Assembly (NCBI GenBank): GCA_944376295.1 | Contig: CALWCE010000001.1 | Location: 124,001-188,000, forward strand | DNA from: an uncultured Clostridia bacterium | Lineage (GTDB): Bacteria > Bacillota > Clostridia > Christensenellales > Borkfalkiaceae | Reading direction: 5' to 3' | Length of the DNA stretch: 64,000 nt | In this document: in pieces, positions 18,101-26,643 of the stretch | How the letters are laid out: the number at the start of each line of letters is the position of its first letter | Position numbering within the stretch: position 1 is the first letter of the stretch | Notes under the pieces: model-generated | What the model saw: only the letters and a program-made list of their open reading frames with translations | Databases searched by the model: none | Told to the model about the DNA's origin: nothing | Made by a program: the position numbers and the translations under genes

Positions 18101-21100
18101 CCGCGGAAGTCTGCCCGTAAGTACCGCTGCTGCCCGCAAAGGCGAAGCTCATCGCCTCCTTGGCGGCAGCCGCCGTGTTGACGTCTCCTTCAAGAATGGC
18201 GCTGCCCGTCGTATCGTCGCCGTTTTCAAACGCAAGGCGGCTCAGCGTCACCAGCTTCCCGTGAGCGTCGGGAAGGGAGAGATCCGTGCCGTAGATCGTC
18301 TCAAAATCTTGGAGCACGATCCTGACGGGGCGGCGCTCGATCGCATAAGTACCGACCAAGCTCGTGGGAACATCCGCGTTCACGAACCCCACCCGATAGT
18401 TGCCCGCGCGATCGCCGTCCGCCTTACCCGTGATGGGATATTCACCAACGTCCGACGTAGGAGAAAGCGCGCCGAGCGACAGCGAGAAGACGGTGTCCGC
18501 GTTATCGTAAAGTTCGCCCGCGGAAATGGTATAGAGCGCCGTCGAATCGTTTGTGACGGTGAGATCGGCAAGGCTCTCGCCGTAAACGGAAGACTGCTTC
18601 TTGATGGAGACGGTGATCTCCGCCCGCTTCATCGAATAGGTCTTTGTCACCCTGTCGGAGCTGCCATCCGCAGCGCCCGAGATGCGGTAATTCTGCTTTT
18701 CAAGCTCGCTCGCTAACGTCGCCGTGAAGGTGTAGCCGTCCTCCCGATAGTCCTTGAACTTGATATCAGCGATGTCGAGCCCGACTTCGCTGCCTTCTTC
18801 GGAAAGCTGCGCGCCGTTCTCCCAGGGAAGATAGAACGCCTTGATCTTGCTGCTTTGGTCGGTGTTGTTGTAAGTAAAGTCATCCTCCGTCCATGTGACC
18901 GTCACTTCGCGCCGGGCGATCGAGAACGGCACCGCGAACCTTCCTTGTGCGGAATAGTTTCCGTCCTTATCCAACTCTCCGGTATCCACGACGGCGATAT
19001 AACTGCCCGCATTGACGGGCGCGCCCGCAAGCGCTTCGCCCGACGCCGCCCCGTTCACGCTGTTGAAATAGGTGACGGCGAAGGTGACCTTTTCGATGCG
19101 CCCGCCGTCATCGCCGTATGCGATGTAACCCCATGCGAGGCCGTCGTAAGTAAGCTCTTCGTAGGAGTGACCGTCCCGATCGAGAACGAGCTGAACGCCG
19201 ATCGTCTTGGCTGCGACCTCATATGCAGCCGTTTGGAAGGTAATGAGGTAATTTCCGCTCCGATAGGGGCTGCTGCCGTCCGAACCCGTGACGGAGATGA
19301 CGTAACTGCCGCGGTCGAGCGAAGCATAATCCGCCGTAACGGGCGACGAGAGATCGTTCTTTTGATAGAGCGAGAGCGTGAAGACGTTTGCGTACCGGGA
19401 AACTTCCGTTTCGCCGTCGCCTGCAAGCAGATCGCTTGTAATGACGGCGGGAAGCGTCTCGCTGCCCGTATAGGTGACGGAAGTCACGTCGAGCGTTCCC
19501 TTTTCCCCATACTGCACTTCCACAGGGGAAAGGGCGACCGTGACGGGACGGGGATCGACCGTCATCCTGCCCGCCTCCTCGATAAAGGCGTAGTTGGAAA
19601 GGGCGTGCTCCCGAATGACGGGCTTGACCGTCCATTCGCTGCCCGCTGCGGAAGTTTCGCCGTAAGCGCCGCCGCCCGTCACCTCGAAGGCAACTGCGTC
19701 AAGCGCCGCCGCACCGTCCGTATCAAAGACGAACACGTTTTCCCCGCTTCCCTCGCGCAGGAAGGCGACGCCCTTTCTCAGGCTCTTGTCCGTCTCCTCG
19801 GTGCCGTAGACCGCACGATAGTCATCGTCAAAGGCGACCGTCACTTCGCGATAATCAATGGTATAGACGCCCTTTGTGCCGTCCTCTTCATAACCGCCCT
19901 CAAAAGCCACACTGTAGTTTCCCGCGCGTTCTCCGTCCGCCGTACCCGTGATGGGATATTTGCCGACGTCCGACGTAGGAGAAAGCGCGCCGAGCGACAG
20001 CGAGAAGACGGAATCCGCGTTATCGTAAAGCTCGCCCGCGACCGTATAATAGTCGCCGGAAAGCGCGGTGCTCTGCTCCGCCGCAGGCGTTATGAGCGCG
20101 TCGCCGTAGTCGGACCCGAGCGCCGCGATCGAAACGTCGATCTCCGCCTGCTTCATCGTATAGACCTTGCTTGCCGAGTTGTCCGCCGCCGTGTAATCCG
20201 CACCGGCAACGAGCTCATAGTTCTGCTTTTCCAACTCGCTCCCGAACTCCGCCGTGAAGGTGTAGCCCCCCTCTTTGACGTCGCGGAAGAAAGGCTTTAC
20301 GCTCATCGTGAGCGTCTTTGCCGAAGTCTCGGCGCCCTCCTTCCAGGGAAGATAGACGGCCTCGATCTTGCTGCTTTGGTCGGTGTTGTTGTAAGTAAAG
20401 TCATCCTCCGTCCATGTGACCGTCACTTCGCGACGGGCGATCGAGAAAGGAGCGGGCTGCGTCTTCGTCTGATAGTTGCCGTCCACGGAAAGGAAAAGCC
20501 CGCTTTCCGCCTGCACGACGCCCACCGTATAGCTGCCCGCATTGACGGCGCGCCCGTTCACGAGACCGTTTTCCGTCCCCGTGTAGGTATATCCGACCGC
20601 AAAGGAGACTGCTCCGTTCACGCCTTCGCCCTTCGCCGTGTACTCCCATGCCGAGCCGTCGAAGACGAGGCCCGTGACGGATCCGTGCGCAACGACCGCA
20701 AAGATGACGTCGACGGTCTTGGGCTCCACCGTGTAATTTGCCGTCGTGCCGCCCGTTTCCCCCTTGAACGCCACGGCGTAGTTGCCGCTCACATCCGAAC
20801 CCTGAATGACGTATACGCCCGCAGCAAGGCCCGCATCGTGCGTATGCCCCACAAGCGCCAGCTTGAAGACGTTTGCATATGCCGCCACGCCCTCGGCGCC
20901 TTCGATCGTATCCTCCCCGAGGATGGCGTCGCCCGTGCCGTTGACGCGCGCAAGTGCCGCCTCGAAGGGAACAAGCGTGCCGTATTCCGTCTTAACATTC
21001 CCGATGGTAACGGCGATCTCCCGCGCATTGACGAGGAACGAAGGACGGCAGAGCACATCTTCCGTGCCTTCCGGATAAGAGATCTTGTAGTTGCCGAGAA

Positions 21101-24100
21101 GTTTATTCTCCGTAAACGTCACGTTCACGAAATACTCGCCGACCGCGCTGCCCTCGGCATACCTGTCGGGGGTAAAGACGAGGAGAGCTTCCAGCGTTTC
21201 GGCATCGGGACCGTATGCGCCGTCGAACGTCACCAGATAGTCGCCAAACGCCGTGGGCGCCGCATCGCCGTACTCGATGGCGTTCCTGACGGAAGCCGAA
21301 ACTTTCAGCTCGCGCGCCGCGATCGTATAAGCGTCTGCGCCGTTCACGAACTCCACCCGATAGTTTGCGCCGCGATCGTCTTCGCCCGTCAGCACGCTGC
21401 CCGCGATATCGTAACTGCCGACCCCGTCGCCCTGCCCGAGCGCGGTCGAAGCGTCCTTCATCGCCTTCAGGGAGAAGACGGTATTCGCGTTATCGTAAAG
21501 TTCGCCCTCGATCGTATAGAGCGCGGTCGAAACGTTCGTGCTGCCCGCGACGGTGAGATCTGTAAGCGGATTGCCGTAGACGGAAGCCTGCGGCTCGATC
21601 GAAACGGTGATCTTCGCCTGATCGATGACAAAGACTTCAGCCGCCGCATTCCCGAATGCAACGTCATAATTGTCATTGCCGGAACCAAGCATGGAATAGG
21701 CGTAATTCCCCGCATCCACGGCAGACGCGGACGGAGTCAGTATGATCGAAAGATCTTCTCCGTCGATCAGTCCCGTGTTTGCGCCCGTGGCGGCTTTTTC
21801 TGCCGAATAATGCGTGCCTTCCTGCGCGTCGAACCTGTCAAACGCAGCCTTCCGATATGTCACATGATATTCTTTCAGCGTCACATCGACGGCGCGCTTC
21901 AGGACATGGACGGTATATTGCATCGTAAGCTCGCCCGAAATGACGTTGCTTTCCGCCTCGGGCAGGGCTGCATTGAGGGAATAGCCTTCCTCCTTCCGTT
22001 CTTTGATCTCGCCGCCGTCCGGGAGCGACAAAAGAAGATAACTCTCCGTCTCGCGATATGCGCCGTTCTCGTAAGTCCAGTTCTTATAGGTCGCCGTGAT
22101 GTCCTTACCGCCGCTGCCTTTTTCGTCAAAGCTGAAGGCGCTGCCGCGATAGGTGAGATCGGAAGGCGTGTTCCAAACGATATCGTTCTCCGTAAGCGTG
22201 TAAGGAGAGACGGTGAACCCGCACGTTGCGTTCCTTGCCTCATAGTTCCCGCCTTCGGGAGGCGTGATATCCACGCGCACGATGTACGTCCCCGCCGCCA
22301 TCACCGCATCGGGGATGCTTGCAATGGTGAGCGCGGTGTGACCGTCGTTCGTCCCCGTCTTGTATTCCGTCACTGTAGCGAGGAGTTCATTATCGCGATA
22401 AAAACGGAAGGTGACCTGCACGCCCTCCTCTTGAAGCGCCTCATTGAGGAGCCTGTTGCTCTCCTCTGCCGTGACCGAGCCCTGCTCGATCGGCGTAACG
22501 ACGGGAAGGACGGGCGTACTGCCGTACGTCCAGCCGCTGTCTGCGATCGCTACATAATAAAGCGCGCCCGTGATGCGGAAGGCAAACTTCATCTGTGCGC
22601 CGTCAAGCTCATCTTCGTGTCCCGTCAGCTGCGTCGACGGATCGAAGGGAGCCCACTCGTAGTTGCTCAGCGACTCTTCTCCGATGGTGAGCACGACGTA
22701 ATAGTCGCCGCGTACCTGCGGCTTGTTGTCCGTGAGATAAGTGTCGTTCGCCCCCTCGTAACTGCCGCTGACGACAGCGCCGTTCGTCCAAGCGGAATTG
22801 ACGGTGCCGTCCGTAATATCGATGAGGAGCGCGGGCGCCTGCGAAACGCCGGCGCTGTATTCGATCTCACGGTCGGTCGTCGCCATCCCGGGATCGAGCT
22901 TAAATTTCTGAACGGTGAAGGCGTTCGTTTCGCCCTGCGTGTAGCCGAGCTCGGCGCCGTCGTAGTTTACCGTTCCCTCGACGATCACGCCGATATAATA
23001 ATATCCCGCATGACATTGTTCGGGCAGGCGGTAGACGGTGCTCCCGTCGTCCAACGTCACCGCCGTCAGCGTGCCGCCGCTGACCCAGTCGGCCTCGTTC
23101 CAGCCGCGCGTATAGTAGGTGACGCAATACGCTGTGCTTGCAAGCTCCCTGTCTTCGACCGTCACGGTGACGGAAACGGAGTGGTCCTCGGGCGTATCGA
23201 GATATGTCCATTCGCCCGCGCCTTCGATCTCGACCGGGGCGATGACCGCCGCGCCCTTCGTGACTGCAAAGTCATATGTCACATAGCCTGCGTTGTAGTT
23301 ATCGCCCGCCTCCACATAGGCGTACGCCTTGTACTTGCCCACGCCGAGCGACGCAAACCCGCCCGACACATCGACTGTAGTACCGCCCGTCACTCTGCCG
23401 TCCGCGCCGACGGAGAAGCCGTCCGCGCTGTAATAGACGAGGTCAAGCTCAATGGCGCCGTCTGTGATATAGCCGTAGCGAGCCTCGGGCGCAAACCCGT
23501 TGAGGGCGATCCCGCTCTCCTGCGTGCCCCAGACCCAGTCACGCTCCTGCGGAGCATGATCGAAGACAAGCGTATCCTTTTCAATGACGAGATCCTGCGA
23601 GCGGACCGTCTTCGCCGTGAGGTTGGGAACGCCGTTCTGATTGTCGGCAGCCGTCAGCGTCACCGTCACATAGTAAGTGCCGGCATCTTTGGGCTTTGTC
23701 GTGCCGAGAGAGACGTCTCCGTTCTCTCCGGCCTGATAATAAGTATAGCTGCGGACGATCGCATCGCCGCCGAGACCGACGATCGCCTGCGTCGCGCCGT
23801 CCAACGTCACGCCGTCCTGAAGCTCGCCCGCCTCATCGCCGTACGTCCAGCCCGCAATATAAAGAGCGCCTTCGACGCCGATCTCCGCAGGCGAGATGGT
23901 CCATTTCGGCGTGAGGTCGGCTGTAGCGGCGTCGCCCGTTTCGCCCTGCCAGCAGTGGTTGCCGTCGAGCCGTATCGTCGCGGAGTACGTTTTCCCCTCT
24001 CCGTTGACAAGTTTATACTTCGTCACGATCAGGCTATAATAGCCTTTTTCCTCGTTTTCCAGATATTCATCCGCCAGCACGGGGCTCTGCTCCCCGCCCG

Positions 24101-26234
24101 TGTAAATGAGGTCGGCATCGGCAAGCGACGGCTTTTCGAGCGGCGCGCGGGAAACTTCGAACGAAAGCCACTTGGTGTCGGAATCATAGTTCTCCGTCGC
24201 CGCAGAGACCGCCTTCACCCAATAGGTGCCGACGTTGAGACCGTTGAGCTCCCCTTCGATCTCGCTGCCGTTCTCACTTTCATGATAGGTATATGCGATC
24301 CCGTCGTTATCCGTAAACCGTTGGGTGGCGGAAGGCGCGTTCGCTGTATCGGAATACTCGTTCCACGTCCATCCGCTCATGGCAAGGCCTTCGAGCGTAT
24401 TCGTCGACTTTACGATCTTCCAGGTATAGACAGCGGTGCCGCCTCTGACGGTGATCCCGCTGCCTTCTTCCGGCACTGACCACTTGTAGTTATCGGCGTC
24501 GTTCAGCTCAAGCGTCGCCTCATATGTACCGACGTCCTTCTGCACCGTCACCGAAAGTTCGCCGTAGAGCGTACTCTCTTCCACAAGCTTCGGCGCTTGG
24601 TTTTCCGCATCATACGAAAACTCACTGTCATCGAGCGCAGGCAGGGCGACCTCGTCGCTATTGATGGTGAACTGCTTCGCAGGACCCGTGAAGTCCCCGA
24701 AGTTGTTCATGCCCGAAAGCTTCACCTGCCAGGTGTATTCGCCCGCCGCTTGGGGCAGCCGCGTACTGCCGTAGGAGCCGCCCGCGTTGGGCGTTCCCGA
24801 ATAGTAGAAGAGCGTGGGCGTAGCCCCTTCGGCGAACACCGTGGTGCTTGCCGCGGTGAGGCTGCCGATGGCGGGGACTGTCGTCAGGGCGATATCCCCT
24901 GCCTGCGGCTCCATCTGCTGTGTGCCGTAATCCCACTCGTCCGGGAGCGCATTCGAAACGGCGGCACTCCCGATCGTCGCCTTTTGGATCGACCACTCGT
25001 AGGTCACGCCGACCAGGATCGCCCCTTCCGGCACACCTTGCGGTCCGTCCTGCGTATTTTCATATGTTTGTTCCGTCCCTTCTTTCAAGCGGTAGATCGC
25101 CCATGCCGCCGCTTTGGGAACGCCGTTATAGCGATAGCCCGTTTTCGCGCGGAAGGTCACGCCGAACGACCCCGCCTCGGTGGCGGTAAACGTGATCTTC
25201 TTTTCCTTTTCGTCCGCCTCGTTCTTCCATGTCTCGTCCTGCCAGCCCTCGGCATTGGGCGTGTAGGTCACGGAAGCCGTTTCCGACTGGAACGTTTCAA
25301 AATTCGCAAAGACAAAGGACTGCTGTTTCCCGCTGTAAGTCCCGTTGCTCAGCGTGGCGCCCTCGTTGTCGGGAGAGGGCGCGTTGACGGGAGATTCCTG
25401 AACGGTGATCTCCGAAACTTCGGCGCGGATCGCCTCCGCCCAGCCCGCTTCCCTGTAGCAGACATAAAAGTGCGTATCCCCCATCTCAAAGACGTCGGTA
25501 CGGTCATCCACGCCTTCATTGTCCTGATATTCGATCCAGTAACCGCCGTAAACGGGCCGCCCCTCTTCGTCGACCCCGCTGTAAGGGACCTGAAGAGACG
25601 CATTCAACTGGTCTTGAGGATTGTTGCTCTCGGTCGCGTAATAGATCGTAACGGTCATATCTGCCGCATTCGCTTCGTTGAACGAGGTATATGCGGCATA
25701 GATCTGATTGTCGGAGTCGGCAATAATGCCGGGTTGGAGGAACGCCTCTTCGGTGGGCAGCGCCGCCGTCACGGTGATCGGGAACGGATCGGACAGAAGC
25801 GTTTCGTTGTTCTCCGTCACGAGCTGAACGCGGAGATAGCGGGGAAACGTCTCATCCGCTTCGGCGGCAAGAGGACGAAGATCGTTCACCTTATTTTGGC
25901 AGGCTTCGTCCGAATAGGCGAGCAGCGTGATGAAAGCGACACGGTCCCACAAGGAGTTTTGCGTACCGTTTATCGTCACCGTGCCGTCGATATAGCCTTG
26001 ACCCGAGGACGGATTATAGATCCATGTCTGCGGGTTGAGTTTGTCATAAGAATAGGTCGTCTTCCCCTCCAGCCTTGCATCGTCGACCTCGAAATCTCCG
26101 TCCACGGCGTCTGCGGTGATGGCGTCCCTCGGCACGGAAAGAGACGCGAACGCGAATACAAAGCCAAAAGCGACGGCGAACACAAATGTCACCGCCAAAA
26201 GCGCCGTCCACATCTTCCTTACATTTGATCTCAT
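12126..26234 (-). CDS. Giant secreted surface protein (4,702 aa) of repeated beta-sandwich (MBG/YDG-like) modules
   Basis: It starts with a signal peptide (MRSNVRKMWTALLAVTFVFA, hydrophobic to about residue 37), then ~4,550 residues of tandem modules of roughly 80-100 residues. Module ends read NAGSY, EAGDYT or KAGTY plus V-x-V and often A-x-NY; many starts read GWTYG (GWTYGERANAP, GWTYGEGANAP, GWTYGENANAP, DWTYGETPS, GWTYGDEPNAP). The pattern matches MBG/YDG/Ig-like repeats of bacterial surface proteins. A longer ~507-residue unit is repeated about three times between nt 21,900 and 17,900. The C-terminus has two hydrophobic segments (about 4596-4622 and 4644-4677) separated by a Lys/Gly/Asp linker, with no LPXTG, so membrane anchoring is likely. 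The ATG has AGGAGG 7 nt upstream. Adhesin or matrix role is inferred; the ligand is unknown. Confidence 0.88.
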   Translation of the reverse strand: MRSNVRKMWTALLAVTFVFAVAFGFVFAFASLSVPRDAITADAVDGDFEVDDARLEGKTTYSYDKLNPQTWIYNPSSGQGYIDGTVTINGTQNSLWDRVAFITLLAYSDEACQNKVNDLRPLAAEADETFPRYLRVQLVTENNETLLSDPFPITVTAALPTEEAFLQPGIIADSDNQIYAAYTSFNEANAADMTVTIYYATESNNPQDQLNASLQVPYSGVDEEGRPVYGGYWIEYQDNEGVDDRTDVFEMGDTHFYVCYREAGWAEAIRAEVSEITVQESPVNAPSPDNEGATLSNGTYSGKQQSFVFANFETFQSETASVTYTPNAEGWQDETWKNEADEKEKKITFTATEAGSFGVTFRAKTGYRYNGVPKAAAWAIYRLKEGTEQTYENTQDGPQGVPEGAILVGVTYEWSIQKATIGSAAVSNALPDEWDYGTQQMEPQAGDIALTTVPAIGSLTAASTTVFAEGATPTLFYYSGTPNAGGSYGSTRLPQAAGEYTWQVKLSGMNNFGDFTGPAKQFTINSDEVALPALDDSEFSYDAENQAPKLVEESTLYGELSVTVQKDVGTYEATLELNDADNYKWSVPEEGSGITVRGGTAVYTWKIVKSTNTLEGLAMSGWTWNEYSDTANAPSATQRFTDNDGIAYTYHESENGSEIEGELNGLNVGTYWVKAVSAATENYDSDTKWLSFEVSRAPLEKPSLADADLIYTGGEQSPVLADEYLENEEKGYYSLIVTKYKLVNGEGKTYSATIRLDGNHCWQGETGDAATADLTPKWTISPAEIGVEGALYIAGWTYGDEAGELQDGVTLDGATQAIVGLGGDAIVRSYTYYQAGENGDVSLGTTKPKDAGTYYVTVTLTAADNQNGVPNLTAKTVRSQDLVIEKDTLVFDHAPQERDWVWGTQESGIALNGFAPEARYGYITDGAIELDLVYYSADGFSVGADGRVTGGTTVDVSGGFASLGVGKYKAYAYVEAGDNYNAGYVTYDFAVTKGAAVIAPVEIEGAGEWTYLDTPEDHSVSVTVTVEDRELASTAYCVTYYTRGWNEADWVSGGTLTAVTLDDGSTVYRLPEQCHAGYYYIGVIVEGTVNYDGAELGYTQGETNAFTVQKFKLDPGMATTDREIEYSAGVSQAPALLIDITDGTVNSAWTNGAVVSGSYEGANDTYLTDNKPQVRGDYYVVLTIGEESLSNYEWAPFDPSTQLTGHEDELDGAQMKFAFRITGALYYVAIADSGWTYGSTPVLPVVTPIEQGSVTAEESNRLLNEALQEEGVQVTFRFYRDNELLATVTEYKTGTNDGHTALTIASIPDAVMAAGTYIVRVDITPPEGGNYEARNATCGFTVSPYTLTENDIVWNTPSDLTYRGSAFSFDEKGSGGKDITATYKNWTYENGAYRETESYLLLSLPDGGEIKERKEEGYSLNAALPEAESNVISGELTMQYTVHVLKRAVDVTLKEYHVTYRKAAFDRFDAQEGTHYSAEKAATGANTGLIDGEDLSIILTPSASAVDAGNYAYSMLGSGNDNYDVAFGNAAAEVFVIDQAKITVSIEPQASVYGNPLTDLTVAGSTNVSTALYTIEGELYDNANTVFSLKAMKDASTALGQGDGVGSYDIAGSVLTGEDDRGANYRVEFVNGADAYTIAARELKVSASVRNAIEYGDAAPTAFGDYLVTFDGAYGPDAETLEALLVFTPDRYAEGSAVGEYFVNVTFTENKLLGNYKISYPEGTEDVLCRPSFLVNAREIAVTIGNVKTEYGTLVPFEAALARVNGTGDAILGEDTIEGAEGVAAYANVFKLALVGHTHDAGLAAGVYVIQGSDVSGNYAVAFKGETGGTTANYTVEPKTVDVIFAVVAHGSVTGLVFDGSAWEYTAKGEGVNGAVSFAVGYTYTGTENGLVNGRAVNAGSYTVGVVQAESGLFLSVDGNYQTKTQPAPFSIARREVTVTWTEDDFTYNNTDQSSKIEAVYLPWKEGAETSAKTLTMSVKPFFRDVKEGGYTFTAEFGSELEKQNYELVAGADYTAADNSASKVYTMKQAEIDVSIAALGSDYGDALITPAAEQSTALSGDYYTVAGELYDNADSVFSLSLGALSPTSDVGKYPITGTADGERAGNYSVAFEGGYEEDGTKGVYTIDYREVTVAFDDDYRAVYGTEETDKSLRKGVAFLREGSGENVFVFDTDGAAALDAVAFEVTGGGAYGETSAAGSEWTVKPVIREHALSNYAFIEEAGRMTVDPRPVTVALSPVEVQYGEKGTLDVTSVTYTGSETLPAVITSDLLAGDGETEVSRYANVFTLSLYQKNDLSSPVTADYASLDRGSYVISVTGSDGSSPYRSGNYLITFQTAAYEVAAKTIGVQLVLDRDGHSYEELTYDGLAWGYIAYGDDGGRIEKVTFAVTYFNSVNGAASGEALAGAPVNAGSYIAVVDTGELDKDGNYSAQGRFAVPFSIARREVTVTWTEDDFTYNNTDQSSKIKAFYLPWENGAQLSEEGSEVGLDIADIKFKDYREDGYTFTATLASELEKQNYRISGAADGSSDRVTKTYSMKRAEITVSIKKQSSVYGESLADLTVTNDSTALYTISAGELYDNADTVFSLSLGALSPTSDVGEYPITGKADGDRAGNYRVGFVNADVPTSLVGTYAIERRPVRIVLQDFETIYGTDLSLPDAHGKLVTLSRLAFENGDDTTGSAILEGDVNTAAAAKEAMSFAFAGSSGTYGQTSAAETTWTVTADLADSDAPELKNYTFVMGANGSSTMTVIPRPVTVELPKPAASYTYGTSALAAAFGTFRATETIGSAWAEYGDAIVLNENAEGGVYTLVVKNENGEEVTLSAVTPAGSYTLEGKAGGNTNYAVTFSQAETFLVAKADFVVNDPAQEVSVTYTGEHYYFREEAASGDDNAAGDPLFGHTLSVTTTDLVLDADDIEYTWTFTVASASVTYLTGAGEYTVGYTVKAENFNDVSGSFTVFIGIADNEWTSGVTMKDGGTYRHAGWTYGDPDAYPGLGWEDTFSGYAPVVPFEARYGDPVTEYYKTRTGDDESGYTYSDKIEDPDIFFCYETQAGTYYVKVYVAETDDWKGLTAHGTIHVGQRAVDIDWYASNITVDPVTHEGKNTTIGFDNTLMTVDMHSLPQGLTIYGDPNDEGFEDEIEVTVTAEGTTQFYLFFVLKNAENYCWELSETVTGDHGDRIQISFTTDAFQNNVVFYGKNGQADQNTGISVAYGTELTYRFAKSEGESIGDAQLLIFVDSTLKDETESSYVSFAFAAEDDTEPRDNSYTIASLSGADAGFYWLRVQVYPKSDSGYGYGVGYLKIEIEAREVTQTEIDGIDFGIDPQTGTISFVYDGTAHLPSEENVPAYLNVSFDTTVTDVNEEATEVRAIFTIADGSYMFKGGAEQLERTLKVIVTPSEIEHIVWSVREYTYNGNDQLDEVYAYFIDVFGYAHRLKVEAESGEFLNATAEGVTFTALCELYDTSDSCSMSNYAITSDTQDATHEYTMKALPVSITLQPQTFVYSGGAPEIDQTAFSVNGFGYEIAETMGLYKELFAGGLTIAANSQTFGVGSYAINLGGYDGLSNYDVTPVNAQLTITPKQLTFRWPTVENDVFGGSIDGVTLTGEEFEGLIEGYDEIEGFIQVVYEGTSWSGIGCGGTLPKEAGEYTVIVRLSDSLNGVRCNYALADAGSRIYKIEKQTVEEPSVAPKTYTGELLTADIAENALYRVQTNAGGTDAGSYDVVLRLKDGANHRWATTDSAEVTLSFVIEKATLDVTVDLESWVFGEEGKDLILGGDAFPGVPAFRYTSTDGKGYDDWHMPENAGKYRVTVYIRGMDNYVDVEISCDFEIEAAEYAFTVTMEGWTYGERANAPVIAYTNDPPLPEPSDDIVRIEYAPLGADGGIAGSYLTDIPTDAGSYRVRVTVGTEGGNYVPVFGTADFTIKKATFAFTVTMEGWTYGEGANAPVYDAHPEGAAATVEYAPVNGGSAADVPANAGSYIVRVTYAESANYALSSASAEFVIAKAPIAAGLEMPVLAGGGFGWVAGEAPDSVWWFQDGFVPEGEVSAVYEGMAFDGTRWDSDRVPEKAGVYTLQVTIAESANHLGAVLEAEFTLARGEFVFTVSVAGWTYGENANAPVLTFMTEELPAEAQVSCLYRGTTNGGEAYESENAPVQAGSYTLTVTLTGMDGYADASAVSEEFVVSRAGTVIDTSGVRKQFVYTGKQLSVTSGATLNHGETQPVYSNNTFTAVGTYTVKIEAPGTNNYEPASATVTVTVSKAALGFTVSIDDWTYGETPSRYVISGLSDGVAVTVWYSGLTNAGENYSSSAVPTEAGDYTIRAAVAASGSFEEGAAYDSFSILRADPGASLSLESWYYGDKPNEIVLTPDFLMDEPFGVTYSDGVHYSAEVPSDVGRYTVTVRYAQTDNYRGGELTASFEIMPRSLGLSVSIEGWTYGDEPNAPVVTGADLVGLVLTYTGTANDGTTWNSNTAPYKAGSYRLTVTAADADNYTNASASVGFTVARRLLTAPSWDGEGLREIAEEHNGGTNTIAVVGFDASLMNVSSDGAQFVFGQDGGVSAAADRHGIYEIYVSLKDTANYGWIVREDGGNATDTVTLVWQLTEHVISLLWLIILLAVLVLIALIILIVLLKKNANKKDGGDGGEEKLASAAPVGLLLAVAPIGQIVAVVLLGFVLAGLVAADIVLGVRLKKAAEPSVTAENNLSGPSDEA
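18843..18926 (-). repeat. 84-bp near-identical internal repeat, copy 1
   Basis: It matches 20364-20447 with a single mismatch, encoding EVTVTWTEDDFTYNN and flanks. The copies lie 1,521 bp (507 codons) apart within the giant surface-protein gene. Confidence 0.9.
20364..20447 (-). repeat. 84-bp near-identical internal repeat, copy 2
   Basis: Partner of 18843-18926. A second conserved block (GTCCGACGTAGGAGAAAGCG and following) recurs at about 18450 and 19968, 1,518 bp apart, confirming a ~1.5-kb duplicated unit. Confidence 0.9.
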
Positions 26235-26467
26235 CTTTTTCCTCCTATCTTCGGGGCGCCTGCCCCGCTCCATTCTTGTGCGGGCACGCTAACCGCCCCC
26301 GCTCCCCTTTTTCGGGAAAGCCGTATTGCCCGCAGCGCGCAGACCCCCTCCCCCCGAGGGCACCTGACGATTCGGGACCATATTACCATATGCAGGCGCC
26401 GCCTCCGCCATCCCCCGAACCAAAAAATGCAGGAAACAAGCAGACTGCGCCCCGATAAAGTAAAAGC
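26235..26467 (-). promoter_or_regulatory. Long structured 5' leader of the giant gene
   Basis: The predicted transcript starts near 26461, leaving about 227 nt before the ATG. The leader is GC-rich in an otherwise AT-rich upstream area. It folds into several hairpins, including GCGGGCA pairing with TGCCCGC (outer stem, about 26282-26335) around a CTTTCCC/GGGGAG stem. A CCCGAATCGTCAG block resembles part of the c-di-AMP (ydaO) riboswitch 3' core, but the adjoining conserved positions do not match. No ORF is supported here. Confidence 0.45.
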
Positions 26468-26496
26468 ATTATACCATGGTTTTCACAATATGTCAA
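26468..26496 (-). promoter_or_regulatory. Perfect-consensus sigma-A promoter of the giant surface-protein gene
   Basis: TTGACA (-35, 26491-26496) and TATAAT (-10, 26468-26473) are separated by 17 bp on the minus strand; both hexamers match consensus exactly. Confidence 0.9.
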
Positions 26497-26595
26497 TAGA
26501 TATAGTATAATTAGTTTTCTACGCTTTTCATTCTTAACATTGTGATATATCTAATTTTATTGGATACAAAATCAAGAAAAAAACTCACAAAAATA

Positions 26596-26607
26596 CCCCC
26601 CCCCCCC
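26596..26607 (-). repeat. C12/G12 homopolymer tract
   Basis: Twelve consecutive C on the plus strand (G on the coding strand of the giant gene), 100 bp upstream of its -35 box. Tracts of this kind slip easily in replication. Confidence 0.9.
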
Positions 26608-26643
26608 ATATTTTTCGGTATTATGAGCAGTTTATGGCGAAGC

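Noticed and set aside
18855..24479. Very long open frame (1,874 codons) on the plus strand opposite the giant gene
   Set aside because: It is antisense to a clear repeat protein. The frame is open because the GC-rich, repetitive codons lack stops on the other strand; the translation is Arg/Val-rich with no signal, domain or ribosome binding site.
26282..26461. SRP RNA or c-di-AMP riboswitch in the giant gene's leader
   Set aside because: A GTCAGG and a CCCGAATC stretch caught the eye, but the SRP GGAA-tetraloop helix 8 and the full c-di-AMP core are absent; kept only as a structured leader.
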